From Saccharibacillus alkalitolerans (GTDB taxonomy: Bacteria; Bacillota; Bacilli; Paenibacillales; Paenibacillaceae), in NCBI RefSeq assembly GCF_011090185.1, contig NZ_JAAFGS010000001.1, forward strand, positions 186,001 through 250,000: a stretch of DNA of 64,000 nt. The letters are read 5' to 3'. A program made the translations under genes and the position numbers. The notes beneath the pieces were generated by a model. It was given only the letters and a program-made list of their open reading frames with translations. It ran no database searches and was not told the DNA's origin. The number at the start of each line of letters is the position of its first letter. Positions within the stretch are counted from its first letter, which is position 1. Below are positions 1-8,960 of this stretch, one piece after another.

Positions 1-2517
1 ATGAACGAGCGGGTCGCGGAAATTCAATACGACGAACGCGCCGAACTGGCTTACGGGGCGCTCGCTTATCCGGAAGCCGAAAAGGACGAATACGCGCCCG
101 AATTGATGCTGATCGAGCGAGGCGGCCAGGAAGAAGGAGAAACGGCGGAAGGCGGCCCTGCCGCCGAAGCGGCGGAAATCGAAACCGCGCGTCTGGAAGC
201 CCGTGCCATCGCGGCGCGGATTCACGAGCTCACCGGACAGTCGGAAGGGCGCGAGGCGCTGCGGATTTACGACAAATCCGCGGGAGGTCTTCGACCGGCA
301 GGATACGGCGACGTGGTAATCCTGCTGCGCTCGGCAAGCGCCTGGGCCCCCATGATCATCGAAGAATTGAGGCTTGCGGGCATTCCGGCGATGGGCGACG
401 CGGCACGGGGCTATTTCGAAGCGACGGAAGTGGAAATCATCATGTCGCTGCTGCATATCATCGACAATCCCCGCCAGGATATTCCGCTGGCTTCGGTGCT
501 CCGCTCCCCGATCGTCGGACTGACCGAAGATCAGCTGGCTCGGATTCGGCTTCACGGTCCGAAGCTGCCTTTTTACGAAGCGGTATGCGCGGCGGCCGTA
601 GGGAGCTTATCTCCCGGCACGGACGGCGAAGCACAGGGAACAAACGAAGAGGCGAAGGTTCCCGGCGCAGGCGCGTCCGGAGACGAACCGCCCCCGAATG
701 ACACGTCGGCGCGTTCGAATCTGGCTTCCGGGCCCGATTCGCCGCTGAGCGAGACGCTGAACCGTTTCTTGTCTTCGCTGGGGCGCTGGAGGGATCTGGC
801 GCGAAGCGGCGAACTCAGCGAGCTGATCTGGACGCTGTACCGCGAGACGGGCTATGCCGATTGGGTGGCCGGGCTGCCGGGCGGCGCGCAGCGCCGGGCG
901 AATCTGCTGGCGCTGTACAACCGGGCGGTACAGTTCGAGAAGTCGACGTCGGCCCAGGGGCTGTTCCGCTTCCTGCGCTTTGTCGAGCGATTGAGGGACA
1001 ACGGAGGCGACCTGGCCGAAGCGCCTTCCGAAGCGGCGCACGATTCGGTGCGCATTATGACGATCCATAAAAGCAAAGGCTTGGAGTTCCCCGTCGTATT
1101 TATCGCGGGATTATCGAAGAACTTCAATATGCAGGATCTGAACGCGCCGTTCATGACGCACAAAGAGTTGGGCTTCGGACCTCGCTTCGTGGACGAAGAA
1201 AGCCGCGTCGGTTATCCGACGCTGCCCGCGCTCGCCATTCGCAGAAGGATGCTGATGGAACTGCTGGCGGAAGAAATGCGGGTGCTGTACGTGGCGCTGA
1301 CGCGGCCGCGCGACAAGATGATTTTGACCGCTTCGGTCAAGGATCTGCCGAAGCGAGTCTCGGCTTGGATGCAGTCGGCGGGCGGAGAAGAAGGCATCGC
1401 CGACTATACGCTGGCGAAAGCCCGATCATACCTGGACTGGATCGGTCCCGCGCTGATCTTCGAACCGGGAGCGGAGGAGCTGCGCGCCTCCGCGGATACG
1501 GCTCTTCCGGTCGGAGTCCGGGGTTCCTCGGCCGGTTGGACGTTTGCCGTTCGCGGCGGCGACGCCGCATCGGCCGCCGAGAGAGAGGCGGGCGAAGAAC
1601 TGTACGCCGAACGGATCCAGCGCCTGAAGGCGGTTATGGGCGGCGAACGTTCCGAAGATTACGGCCGCCGCTCGGAGTTTGCCGAACGCTTCGCCTGGCG
1701 GTATCCTCACGCGGCGGCCGGCGGAGCCGCCGCCAAGACATCCGTGACCGAGATCAAATCGCGCTTTGCCGGCGACGAATATCCCGCGGCTGATGCGCTC
1801 GAAGCGGCCCGTCGGCTGGCCGGTCTGGAAGACGACGCACAGGCGGCCGAACAGGGCCGGCCGGAAGCCGGAGGCCCGACGCTGCAGCTTCGGCGTCCGC
1901 GGTTCATGGAGGGAAGCCGCTTGACCGGAGCCGAACGGGGCACGGCTTACCATACGCTGATGCAGCATGTGCCGCTGGACGCGGACACGGGAGCGCGCGA
2001 AGCGGCGGAGACGCTGGCCGAACTCGTCCGCAAAAGCATTCTGCTGCAGGCCGAAGCCGATACGGTGAATCCGAACGATATCGCCGGGTTTATCCGCAGC
2101 GAGATCGGCAGCAGGGCCGTGCGGGCGCAATGGCTGCGCCGCGAACTGCCGTTCAGCGCGGGCGTCGGCGCGGACGAAGAACTCGGTTCCCTGGTGCTGC
2201 CGGTTCAGGGCGGAAGCGCGAATGCCTGGCCGCCTACCGGAGGCGGCGGAAGCCGAGATGTGCGTCTGGAACGTCTTCCGGGCGAACGGGTGCTGGTGCA
2301 GGGCGTCGTGGACTGCCTGTTCCGCGAGAACGGGAAGCTGATTCTGCTCGATTACAAGACCGATCGGATCAGACCGGGGCGCGGCACCGAAGAGTTGGCC
2401 GCGCATTACCGCTTCCAGCTGGATTTTTATGCGCGAGCGGTCGAAGACATGCTCGGCGAGCCGGTGCACGAGAAATGGCTGTACTTTTTCGATGCCGCCG
2501 AAGGGGTGCGGCTGTAA
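1..2517 (+). CDS. addA: ATP-dependent helicase/nuclease subunit A, 3' part only
   Basis: This is the C-terminal part (838 residues visible) of the AddA subunit of the AddAB double-strand-break resection helicase-nuclease. The true start lies upstream of the window, since family members are about 1200 residues long and the N-terminal Walker A half is missing here. Visible motifs are the UvrD-type motif V (IMTIHKSKGLEFPVV, about residues 350-364), motif VI (MRVLYVALTRPRDK, about 426-439) and the C-terminal PD-(D/E)XK nuclease core (GVVDCLF...LLDYKTD, about 769-790, followed by QLDFYARAVE). An acidic, Ala/Glu-rich segment near residues 40-60 and a Ser/Pro/Gly-rich stretch near 205-245 look like lineage inserts. 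It is followed by sbcD and sbcC, a common repair grouping in this phylum. Confidence 0.95.
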   Translation: MNERVAEIQYDERAELAYGALAYPEAEKDEYAPELMLIERGGQEEGETAEGGPAAEAAEIETARLEARAIAARIHELTGQSEGREALRIYDKSAGGLRPAGYGDVVILLRSASAWAPMIIEELRLAGIPAMGDAARGYFEATEVEIIMSLLHIIDNPRQDIPLASVLRSPIVGLTEDQLARIRLHGPKLPFYEAVCAAAVGSLSPGTDGEAQGTNEEAKVPGAGASGDEPPPNDTSARSNLASGPDSPLSETLNRFLSSLGRWRDLARSGELSELIWTLYRETGYADWVAGLPGGAQRRANLLALYNRAVQFEKSTSAQGLFRFLRFVERLRDNGGDLAEAPSEAAHDSVRIMTIHKSKGLEFPVVFIAGLSKNFNMQDLNAPFMTHKELGFGPRFVDEESRVGYPTLPALAIRRRMLMELLAEEMRVLYVALTRPRDKMILTASVKDLPKRVSAWMQSAGGEEGIADYTLAKARSYLDWIGPALIFEPGAEELRASADTALPVGVRGSSAGWTFAVRGGDAASAAEREAGEELYAERIQRLKAVMGGERSEDYGRRSEFAERFAWRYPHAAAGGAAAKTSVTEIKSRFAGDEYPAADALEAARRLAGLEDDAQAAEQGRPEAGGPTLQLRRPRFMEGSRLTGAERGTAYHTLMQHVPLDADTGAREAAETLAELVRKSILLQAEADTVNPNDIAGFIRSEIGSRAVRAQWLRRELPFSAGVGADEELGSLVLPVQGGSANAWPPTGGGGSRDVRLERLPGERVLVQGVVDCLFRENGKLILLDYKTDRIRPGRGTEELAAHYRFQLDFYARAVEDMLGEPVHEKWLYFFDAAEGVRL

Positions 2518-2570
2518 AACGGAAACCGGGTTTTCGGGTTTCGAACAGGTTGGAATGCCTTGTCAAAAGG

Positions 2571-2601
2571 AGGCCGGCTCGCAAGCGGGCCGGCCTTTGC
2601 A
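2571..2601 (+). terminator. possible terminator after addA
   Basis: An 8-bp GC stem (AGGCCGGC at 2571-2578 with GCCGGCCT at 2589-2596) is followed by only a short TTTG. It is a weak intrinsic terminator or a simple intercistronic hairpin between addA and sbcD. Confidence 0.4.
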
Positions 2602-2653
2602 CGGCGACGAGGGAATCACGAATTCGCGATAGATAAGGGAAGGGGCGCGAACG

Positions 2654-3838
2654 ATGCGCGTGCTGCATACGGCGGACTGGCATCTGGGCAAAACGCTGGA
2701 AGGCCGGAGCCGATTCGAAGAACAGGAAAAATTTATGGACGAGCTGGTCGATATCGTCCGGCGGGAGAAGGTCGATCTGATTCTGATGGCGGGCGACGTG
2801 TACGATACGGTCAACCCTCCGGCATCGGCCGAGCAGCTTTTTTACGAAAGCGTGGCGAGAATCCGGGCGGAAGGCTGTCAGCTCGCGGCGATCGCGGGCA
2901 ACCACGACCATCCCGAGCGGGTGGCGTCGGTGCGTCCGCTCGTCAAGGACAGCGGTATTTCGCTCGTCGGTCTGCCGACCGAAAAGGCGCTGACGCTTGA
3001 CGCCGCCCGTACCGGAGAACGGGCGGTGATCGCGGCGCTGCCTTACCCGTCCGAAGCTCGGCTGAACGAGCTGCTGACGCTGGACGGGACGGACGAAGGG
3101 CTGCTGCGCCGGGCGTACAGCGAGCGCGTAGGCATGCTGATGCGCAGGTTGGCCCAGGACTTTTCGCCGAAAACGGTCAATTTGGCCATGAGCCATATTT
3201 ATGTGCTGGGAGGGCTGGAATCCGATTCGGAACGGCCTATCCAGGTGGGCGGAGCTTATACGGTCGATCCGTCGGCGCTTGCCTGCGGGGCTCAATATAC
3301 GGCGCTCGGGCATCTTCATCGCCCGCAGAAGGTGAAAGGAGAAGGCGTGATCCGCTACAGCGGTTCGCCGATCTGCTACAGCTTCTCGGAAGCCGGCCAG
3401 GCCAAGTCGGTCATGCTCATGGATATCGAGCCGGGCAAAGAACCGGAGCTTCAAGAAATTTATTTATCCTGCGGACGGCAGCTCGTGGAATGGAATGCCA
3501 AGGAGGGACTGCAGCAGGTGCACGGCTGGCTGGACGAAGGCCGGGATGCCGGAGCCTTCATCGACTTGAGAATCACGCTGACCGAAGCGATGTCGCTCGG
3601 CGACATTCAGGCGCTTCGGCGTTCCTGCGACGGTTTGGTTCACATCCGCCCCGTTTATCCGCAGCTGGAGCGGGCGGACATGCCGGAGGAACGGGCGCGG
3701 CTGCCGATGCACGAGCTGTTCAAGACGTTTTACCGGCGGCAGACGGGCGGAGCGGAGCCCGAAGACGGGCTCGTCTCCCTGTTTATGGAATTGGCTGCCG
3801 AAGACGGAGATTCCGCGGAAGGAGGAGAGGCCGAGTGA
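2654..3838 (+). CDS. sbcD: SbcCD nuclease subunit D
   Basis: Metallophosphoesterase (Mre11-like) subunit of the SbcCD complex, which cleaves DNA hairpins and protein-blocked ends; 394 residues, normal for the family. The di-metal site motifs are visible: D8-W-H10 (DWHLGK), GDVYD at 47-51, GNHDH at 82-86, then MSHIYV near 178 and LGHLHRPQ near 218-225. The ATG at 2654 is preceded by a purine-rich AAGGGAAGGGG about 7 bases upstream. The stop overlaps the GTG of sbcC as GTGA, so the two subunits are probably translationally coupled. Confidence 0.96.
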   Translation: MRVLHTADWHLGKTLEGRSRFEEQEKFMDELVDIVRREKVDLILMAGDVYDTVNPPASAEQLFYESVARIRAEGCQLAAIAGNHDHPERVASVRPLVKDSGISLVGLPTEKALTLDAARTGERAVIAALPYPSEARLNELLTLDGTDEGLLRRAYSERVGMLMRRLAQDFSPKTVNLAMSHIYVLGGLESDSERPIQVGGAYTVDPSALACGAQYTALGHLHRPQKVKGEGVIRYSGSPICYSFSEAGQAKSVMLMDIEPGKEPELQEIYLSCGRQLVEWNAKEGLQQVHGWLDEGRDAGAFIDLRITLTEAMSLGDIQALRRSCDGLVHIRPVYPQLERADMPEERARLPMHELFKTFYRRQTGGAEPEDGLVSLFMELAAEDGDSAEGGEAE

Positions 3839-6800
3839 AACCCATTACGTTGAGATTGTCCGGACTGCAGAGCTATCGGGAAGCCCAGGAGATCGACTTT
3901 ACGCAGTTGTGCGAGACGGGACTGTTCGGGATCTTCGGACCGACGGGCAGCGGCAAGTCGACCGTGCTGGACGCGATCACGCTTGCCATGTACGGCAAAG
4001 TGGAGCGGGCTTACGGCGGCACGCAGGGAATCATGAACCACTCCGAAGATACGCTCTACGTCGCGTTCACGTTTGAACTGGAGTCTTCCGCGGGGAGCAG
4101 GCGCTTCCGCGTCGAGCGGCGCTTCAAGCGCACGGGCGACGTGTCGGTCAGCAACACGCTGAGCCGGTTCGTCGAGGTCAAGCCGGAAGGCGACGACGTG
4201 ATCGCCGACAAGCTGGCCGAAGTGACGAAAGCGGTCGAGGAACGGATCGGCCTGAAAATGGACGACTTTACCCGCGCCGTCGTGCTGCCGCAGGGCAAAT
4301 TTGCGGAATTCCTGTCGCTGAAGGGCAGCGATCGCCGTCAAATGCTTCAGCGGCTGTTCCATTTGGAGCAGTACGGCGACCGCCTGATCCAAAAGCTGAA
4401 CAAAAAAGCCCGGGAAACGGAAGCTCGGCTGCGTACGGTGGAAGCCGAGCAGCAGGGTCTCGGCCTGGCGTCCGCCGAAGCCGTCGAAGAAGCGAAGACA
4501 CGGCTTGACGAGACCGACCGGACGGCGGAGCTGCGGCGCAAAGCGCTCGATGCGGCCGCCGAAGAACACGGTCGTCTGTCCCGGGTACGGGAGCGCTCCG
4601 CGGAACGCCGGGATGCCCTTGCGGCTCTGGAAGGACTGCGGGGACAAGGGGAGACGGTGCGCGAGCTGAAGGCGCGCACGGAGCGGGCGAGGGCGGCCGC
4701 CGCCCTGCTGCCGGCTTGGGAACGTTTCCGGACGGCATCCGCCCGGGCGGAAGAATTGGCGGCCGGAGCGAAACGGCTCAAGCGGGCTTCGGATCAAGCG
4801 CGCAGCCGGGCGGACGGGGCCGCCGCGTCGGAAAGCGCCGCCCGGGAAGCGCTGGCGGGAGAAGAGCCGGGACTTCTGCGGCGCACGGCGGAACTCGAGC
4901 AGGCGCTGCAGCTCGAGCGGGAACTCGCCGGACTTCGGGAAGAGGCGGGCCGACTGGAACGCGGCCGCGAAGAAGCGTCTTCGCGTCTGGAAGCCGCTCG
5001 GCGGGAAGGCGACGAACTCCGGCGCAAACTGGAGCAGGCGAGCCGGCTGCGCGCGGAACTGCAGGAACAGCTGGACGCCTGCGAGGTGCGCAGCTCGGAC
5101 CGGGCCGAATTGGAAGAGGCCGGTCGTCTGGGCGACGCCGTTGCCGCGCTGGAAGAGCAGCTTCCCGGCGTGCGCAGGGAAGCGGAAGAAGCCCGGCGAC
5201 AGGAAACTCAGGCCGAAGAAGAGCTGGCTGCGGGCCGCGAACGGGAAGCGGTCAGCCGCGAGCGGCTGCGGCAGGCGGCGGATTCCGCCGCCGGGCATCT
5301 GGAATCGCTTGGCGCCTTCGAAGCGGAAGCGGCCGCGCTTGCGGAAGCCGCCGCGGCCGAAGAAGTCCGTCTGGAGGCGGCGGGCCGCGAATCGGCCAAG
5401 CGCCGGATGGCGGCCGAGCTGGCGGATGCCCTGACGGACGGCGAGCCTTGTCCCGTCTGCGGCGCGACGCATCATCCGCTGCCGGCGGATGACGACCCTT
5501 CCGCCGCCGAGGCCGCGGCGGAGGCGGAACCGCTGCGCGCCCTGCAGGGCGGCGCGCGCGAGCTTCGCCTCGCCGCCGCCCGCCTGCGCCAGGGCGGCGA
5601 AGCCCTGGTCCGGCGTCTGCGCGAAGAGCTGGCGCAGACGCCGGACGCCTCCGCCGCCGCGCCGGCGGAGGACCGTTCCGGCCCGGCTGCCGGAACGGCC
5701 TTCGGCTCGCCCGCGGCTCCGGCGAGCCCGCTGTCGCCGCAGGCCTGCGCGGACGAATACGTCCGCCTGCAGGCCGAGACGGAGCGCTTCGAGCGCGAGG
5801 CCGCGCAGCTCGAAGCGCAGGCGCGCGAAGCGGAGCGCGCTTACGGCGCGGCCGTCCGCGGGACGGAAGCGCCGCGCGCGCGGCTGGAGGCCGCCGTTCG
5901 CCAGCGCGAGCGCGCCGGCGAACGGCTGGCGGAGCTGGAACGCCGCGTGGCGGAAGGCGAGGAGCGCTGGAAAGCTTCCTTCGCGGAGCTTCGGCGGGAC
6001 GAGTTGGAGCGCCGCCGCGAAGAGATTCGGCGCCGCGACGGACAAGCGGAAGAACTGAAGCGCCGCCTCGACAAGAGCGTGCCGGTCATCCGGACCATGG
6101 AAGAAACGCTGAAGTCGCGCGAAGAAGGCGCCGCGGAAGCGGAGCGCGCGCTGGTGCAGTTTACGGCACAGGCGGAAGGAAGGACGGAGCTGCTGAAGGA
6201 AAAAGAGCTGCGGCTGCGCGAGACGTCGGGCGGCGTGCCGGCGGCGGAGCTGCTCCGCGGCGCATCGGACAGATTGGCGGCGCTTCGCGCGGCGGCGGAA
6301 CGGACTCGAGGCGAGCTCGAATCGGCGCGCGAAGCCTGGCAGTCGTCGGCCAACGCGTCCGCCGCCGCCGACCAAGCGGCCGCTTCGGCCGCGGAGCATG
6401 CGGCGTCGGCCGAGGCCGGATGGAACGAAGCGCTGTCGGGTTCGGTGTTCGCTTCCTCGGAAGAGGCGGAATCCGCGCGCATGGAAGACGGCAAGATCGA
6501 AGAAGCCGAAGAACTCGTCCGCCGGCACCGGGAGAGAGAGAACGAATTGACCGCGCGCGTGCGCGAACTGGAGAAGCTGCTGGACGGCGCCGACGTATCG
6601 GAAGACCGATGGGAAGACTGCGCGTCCCGCTTGGAAGAGGCCCGGCGGCTCGACGAAGAAGCGCTTGCCGGAAAAGCGCGCGCCCAGCGGGATCTCGAAG
6701 ACGTATCGGTCCGTCACGGACGCTGGACGGAACTGGAAGAGGTGCGCACCGGAACGGCCGCGGAGATGGAACGGCTTTCCAAACTGCAAACGTGCTTCCG

Positions 6801-7275
6801 GGGTAACGCCTTCGTCGAATACGTGGCGGAAGAACAGCTGATCCAGATCAGCCGCTCGGCGTCGAACCGTCTGCGCTTCCTGACAAAACAGCGTTATTCG
6901 CTGGAAGTCGACTCCGGCGGGGGATTCGTCGTATGCGATGACGCCAACGGCGGCGTTCGCCGTCCGGTCTCGACCTTGTCCGGCGGGGAGACGTTCCTGA
7001 CTTCGCTGTCGCTCGCGCTCGCCCTGTCGGCGCAAATTCAGCTGCGGGGAGAATATCCGCTCCAATTCTTCTTCCTCGATGAAGGCTTCGGCACGCTGGA
7101 TCCCGAGCTGCTCGACACCGTGATCACGTCGCTGGAACATCTGCACAACGACCGCTTGTCGGTCGGCGTCATCAGTCACGTGCAGGAACTGCGGGCCCGG
7201 CTGCCGCGCCGCCTGATCGTGCAGCCGGCCGACCACGCGGGCGCGGGATCGAAAGTGCTGCTCGAAAAAATGTAA
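3835..7275 (+). CDS. sbcC: SbcCD nuclease subunit C (SMC-like ATPase)
   Basis: Rad50-like ATPase partner of SbcD; 1146 residues from the GTG at 3835, chosen because GGAGGAG lies 7-8 bases upstream and because MKPITLRLSGLQSY is the conserved N terminus. Walker A GPTGSGKS is at 35-42, and a long Ala/Arg/Glu-rich coiled coil is interrupted at its apex by the zinc hook CPVC (539-542). The signature STLSGGETF lies near 1045-1053, and Walker B FFFLDEGFGTLD near 1077-1088. The coiled-coil region around 5500-5960 is very GC-rich and low in complexity, which creates a long meaningless open frame on the opposite strand. No obvious terminator follows. Confidence 0.95.
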   Translation: MKPITLRLSGLQSYREAQEIDFTQLCETGLFGIFGPTGSGKSTVLDAITLAMYGKVERAYGGTQGIMNHSEDTLYVAFTFELESSAGSRRFRVERRFKRTGDVSVSNTLSRFVEVKPEGDDVIADKLAEVTKAVEERIGLKMDDFTRAVVLPQGKFAEFLSLKGSDRRQMLQRLFHLEQYGDRLIQKLNKKARETEARLRTVEAEQQGLGLASAEAVEEAKTRLDETDRTAELRRKALDAAAEEHGRLSRVRERSAERRDALAALEGLRGQGETVRELKARTERARAAAALLPAWERFRTASARAEELAAGAKRLKRASDQARSRADGAAASESAAREALAGEEPGLLRRTAELEQALQLERELAGLREEAGRLERGREEASSRLEAARREGDELRRKLEQASRLRAELQEQLDACEVRSSDRAELEEAGRLGDAVAALEEQLPGVRREAEEARRQETQAEEELAAGREREAVSRERLRQAADSAAGHLESLGAFEAEAAALAEAAAAEEVRLEAAGRESAKRRMAAELADALTDGEPCPVCGATHHPLPADDDPSAAEAAAEAEPLRALQGGARELRLAAARLRQGGEALVRRLREELAQTPDASAAAPAEDRSGPAAGTAFGSPAAPASPLSPQACADEYVRLQAETERFEREAAQLEAQAREAERAYGAAVRGTEAPRARLEAAVRQRERAGERLAELERRVAEGEERWKASFAELRRDELERRREEIRRRDGQAEELKRRLDKSVPVIRTMEETLKSREEGAAEAERALVQFTAQAEGRTELLKEKELRLRETSGGVPAAELLRGASDRLAALRAAAERTRGELESAREAWQSSANASAAADQAAASAAEHAASAEAGWNEALSGSVFASSEEAESARMEDGKIEEAEELVRRHRERENELTARVRELEKLLDGADVSEDRWEDCASRLEEARRLDEEALAGKARAQRDLEDVSVRHGRWTELEEVRTGTAAEMERLSKLQTCFRGNAFVEYVAEEQLIQISRSASNRLRFLTKQRYSLEVDSGGGFVVCDDANGGVRRPVSTLSGGETFLTSLSLALALSAQIQLRGEYPLQFFFLDEGFGTLDPELLDTVITSLEHLHNDRLSVGVISHVQELRARLPRRLIVQPADHAGAGSKVLLEKM

Positions 7276-7349
7276 ACTCCACTGCGTGATTTGAGTCACA
7301 GATACAGATTCAAGCTGTTGTTATAATACAGTCAGCCGACATCATATAA

Positions 7350-7454
7350 GAAGTGCCCCGATCTGCGACTTCGCCGGGCTGTTCGACAGCCCGCCCGGAA
7401 TGGCCGTTCAGCTGCGCGAATCCTTTTGGGATTTGCAGGGTGCTTCTTTTTTTT
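7350..7454 (+). ncRNA. candidate structured small RNA upstream of hit
   Basis: A roughly 100-nt segment is closed by a 9-bp stem (GAAGTGCCC at 7350-7358 with GGGTGCTTC at 7438-7446) and followed directly by eight T (7447-7454). Inside are a strong hairpin (CGGGCTGT 7375-7382 / ACAGCCCG 7386-7393, loop TCG) and a small one (AATCC 7419-7423 / GGATT 7429-7433). A TATAAT lies at 7322-7327, but no good -35 box is seen. It does not contain the SRP, 6S or tmRNA core motifs I would recognise. It could be an independent RNA or a terminated leader; the hit promoter starts within its U-tract, which favours an independent RNA. The end points are inferred from the structure. Confidence 0.5.
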
Positions 7455-7481
7455 GTCTTTTTCCGGGAAAGTTTGTACAAT
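7453..7481 (+). promoter_or_regulatory. sigma-A promoter of hit
   Basis: TTGTCT (7453-7458), a 17-bp spacer and TACAAT (7476-7481) lie about 120 bases before the hit start codon. The -35 box overlaps the end of the T-run that closes the upstream structured RNA. Confidence 0.65.
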
Positions 7482-7600
7482 GGATACGGCGAGCGGACGG
7501 GGCGCGGTTTGCTCCGTTCCCAATATGGAGATTCCGGACGATCGGCCGGGCGGCTTGGCCGCACCGGGCGCCGGCGCCGGACAGTCGAGGAGGAAAAGAG

Positions 7601-7963
7601 ATGGCAGAGACGATTTTCAGCAAAATTATCGAAGGTAGCATTCCGAGCAAAAAGGTATTCGAAAACGAGCGGATTTACGCGTTTCACGATATTCAACCCG
7701 CCGCTCCGGTTCATGTGCTGATCGTGCCGAAGAAGCCGATTCCGTCGCTGAACGATATCGGGGACGAGGATTTGGCGGTCATCGGAGAGATTCACCGGGT
7801 GGCCGTGCAGTTGGCCGGAGAGCTCGGAATCGCCGACAGCGGCTACCGCGTGATCAACAACTGCGGCGCCGACGGCGGCCAGACCGTCCCGCATCTCCAC
7901 TTCCACCTGCTCGGCGGCGCGAAGCTCGGGGCTTTGACGGGAATTTCCGGCTCGCACGCTTAA
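7601..7963 (+). CDS. hit: HIT family nucleotide hydrolase/transferase
   Basis: Small histidine-triad protein (120 residues) of the HinT/Hit branch, which hydrolyses purine nucleotide phosphoramidates and related compounds. The triad PHLHFHLLGG carries the histidines at 98, 100 and 102, close to the C terminus as usual. The ATG at 7601 follows GAGGAGG with good spacing and gives the standard N terminus MAETIFSKIIEG; the longer in-frame extension upstream is non-coding leader. Downstream lies the rpsU promoter, so it is probably monocistronic. Confidence 0.9.
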   Translation: MAETIFSKIIEGSIPSKKVFENERIYAFHDIQPAAPVHVLIVPKKPIPSLNDIGDEDLAVIGEIHRVAVQLAGELGIADSGYRVINNCGADGGQTVPHLHFHLLGGAKLGALTGISGSHA

Positions 7964-8018
7964 AAGCGCGGGCGGCGGCCGCACGCCGCGCATATCTGCA
8001 CAGACTTTCGGATAAGCA

Positions 8019-8048
8019 TTGACACGGGGTTTCGCTTTCGCCTATAAT
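8019..8048 (+). promoter_or_regulatory. sigma-A promoter of rpsU
   Basis: A consensus TTGACA (8019-8024), an 18-bp spacer and a consensus TATAAT (8043-8048) lie 58 bases before rpsU. It is the strongest-looking promoter in this part of the window, as expected for a ribosomal protein. Confidence 0.85.
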
Positions 8049-8106
8049 GTAAGTTGATTAACCGTGTTATGCTCTTGGACGGTCTGGTCGGAGGGAGGGG
8101 AAACTG

Positions 8107-8280
8107 GTGTCTGAAACTAAAGTTCGCAAAAATGAGACTATCGATGCTGCTCTTCGCCGCTTCAAACGCTCGATCGCAAAAGACGGCGTGCTGGCGGAAG
8201 TTAAAAAGCGCAAGCATTACGAGAAGCCTAGCGTAAAGCGCAAGAAGAAGTCTGAGGCGGCTCGCAAAAGAAAGTTCTAA
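8107..8280 (+). CDS. rpsU: 30S ribosomal protein S21
   Basis: 57-residue, very basic small-subunit protein bS21. The sequence starts [19 protein letters not shown] and ends in the Lys/Arg-rich [14 protein letters not shown] typical of Bacilli S21. The start is GTG at 8107, preceded by GGAGGGAGGGG about 7 bases away. The first gene of a run leading to yqeY, as in other Bacilli. A hairpin begins at its stop codon (see the following regulatory entry). Confidence 0.97.
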   Translation: MSETKVRKNETIDAALRRFKRSIAKDGVLAEVKKRKHYEKPSVKRKKKSEAARKRKF

Positions 8281-8408
8281 GATGTGTTCCTGACACATCT
8301 TTATTAGATGTGCTGCAGGGTTTTCGGGCCGATTAACTCGGCTGAAGACACATCATTATCGGATGTGTTTTCGGTTATTCTGCCGTTTCATGAAGCCGAA
8401 AACACGTC
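8279..8408 (+). promoter_or_regulatory. multi-hairpin leader between rpsU and yqeY
   Basis: Repeated copies of GATGTG(T) and its complement build competing stems. Stem 1: AAGATGTGT (8279-8287) / ACACATCTT (8293-8301). Stem 2: ACACATC (8348-8354) / GATGTGT (8362-8368). Stem 3: GATGTGTTTTCGG (8362-8374) / CCGAAAACACGTC (8396-8408), 13 pairs with one G-U. Stems 2 and 3 share one arm and cannot coexist. Stem 3 ends 6 bases before the yqeY Shine-Dalgarno AGGAGG (8415-8420). Stem 1 may also act as a weak terminator. A regulatory role is inferred. Confidence 0.55.
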
Positions 8409-8426
8409 ATTAGTAGGAGGATTTGT

Positions 8427-8876
8427 TTGTCGATGAATCTTAGCGAACGATTGAACGAAGATATGAAGCAAGCTATGCGGAGTAAAGATAAATTCAAACT
8501 CTCGACCATACGAATGATTCGCGCAACGGTCAAGAACCAGGAGATCGATTTGAAGCGAACTTTGGATGACGCAGAAGTGCTTGATATTCTGAGTCGTGAG
8601 ATCAAACAGCGCAAAGATGCCCTCCAGGAGTTTGAAAAAGCAGGTCGTGAAGATTTGGCCGAGACTGTCAGAGCCGAAATCGACATCGTTGCTGAATACC
8701 TTCCCACTCAGCTTGGCGAAGAAGAAGTTAAAGCCATTGTACAGCAGACCATCCAGGAAACCGGTGCTTCTTCCAAAGCCGATATGGGCAAAGTCATGGC
8801 CGCTCTTATGCCAAAAGTCAAAGGACGCGCCGACGGGAAATTGGTCAACCAAGTGGTTCAGCAGTGCCTGCAATAA
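8427..8876 (+). CDS. yqeY: GatB/YqeY domain protein
   Basis: 149-residue protein resembling the tail domain of the amidotransferase subunit GatB; its cellular role is not established. The text MNLSERLNEDMKQAMRSKDKFKLSTIRMIRA is the typical YqeY N terminus, and the C terminus GKVMAALMPKVKGRADGKLVNQVV is typical too. I chose the TTG at 8427 because AGGAGG ends 6 bases before it; an in-frame ATG at 8433 is possible but its spacing is 12. It follows rpsU, as in Bacilli. Confidence 0.88.
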   Translation: MSMNLSERLNEDMKQAMRSKDKFKLSTIRMIRATVKNQEIDLKRTLDDAEVLDILSREIKQRKDALQEFEKAGREDLAETVRAEIDIVAEYLPTQLGEEEVKAIVQQTIQETGASSKADMGKVMAALMPKVKGRADGKLVNQVVQQCLQ

Positions 8877-8888
8877 ACGAATGAAACG

Positions 8889-8921
8889 AACACCCTTCCG
8901 GATTTTCGGGAGGGTGTTTTT
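8889..8921 (+). terminator. terminator after yqeY
   Basis: Stem AACACCCTTCC (8889-8899) / GGGAGGGTGTT (8908-8918) with an 8-base loop, followed by TTTTT. A clear intrinsic terminator that ends the rpsU-yqeY unit. Confidence 0.85.
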
Positions 8922-8960
8922 GTTGCGGTTTTTGATTTTTTTTCGAAAAGACAGGTTTTT

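Noticed and set aside
3730-7299. Very long open frame on the minus strand opposite sbcC
   Set aside because: It mirrors the GC-rich codons of sbcC, has Arg/Phe/Gln-biased composition, no family motif and no ribosome site.
7350-7454. Assignment of the structured RNA to SRP RNA or 6S RNA
   Set aside because: The SRP GGAA/GCAG core is absent, and the RNA is too short and lacks the large central bubble of 6S RNA.
7400-7600. N-terminal extension of the HIT protein
   Set aside because: It would run through a T-tract and the hit promoter; the ATG at 7601 has a good ribosome site and the standard N terminus.
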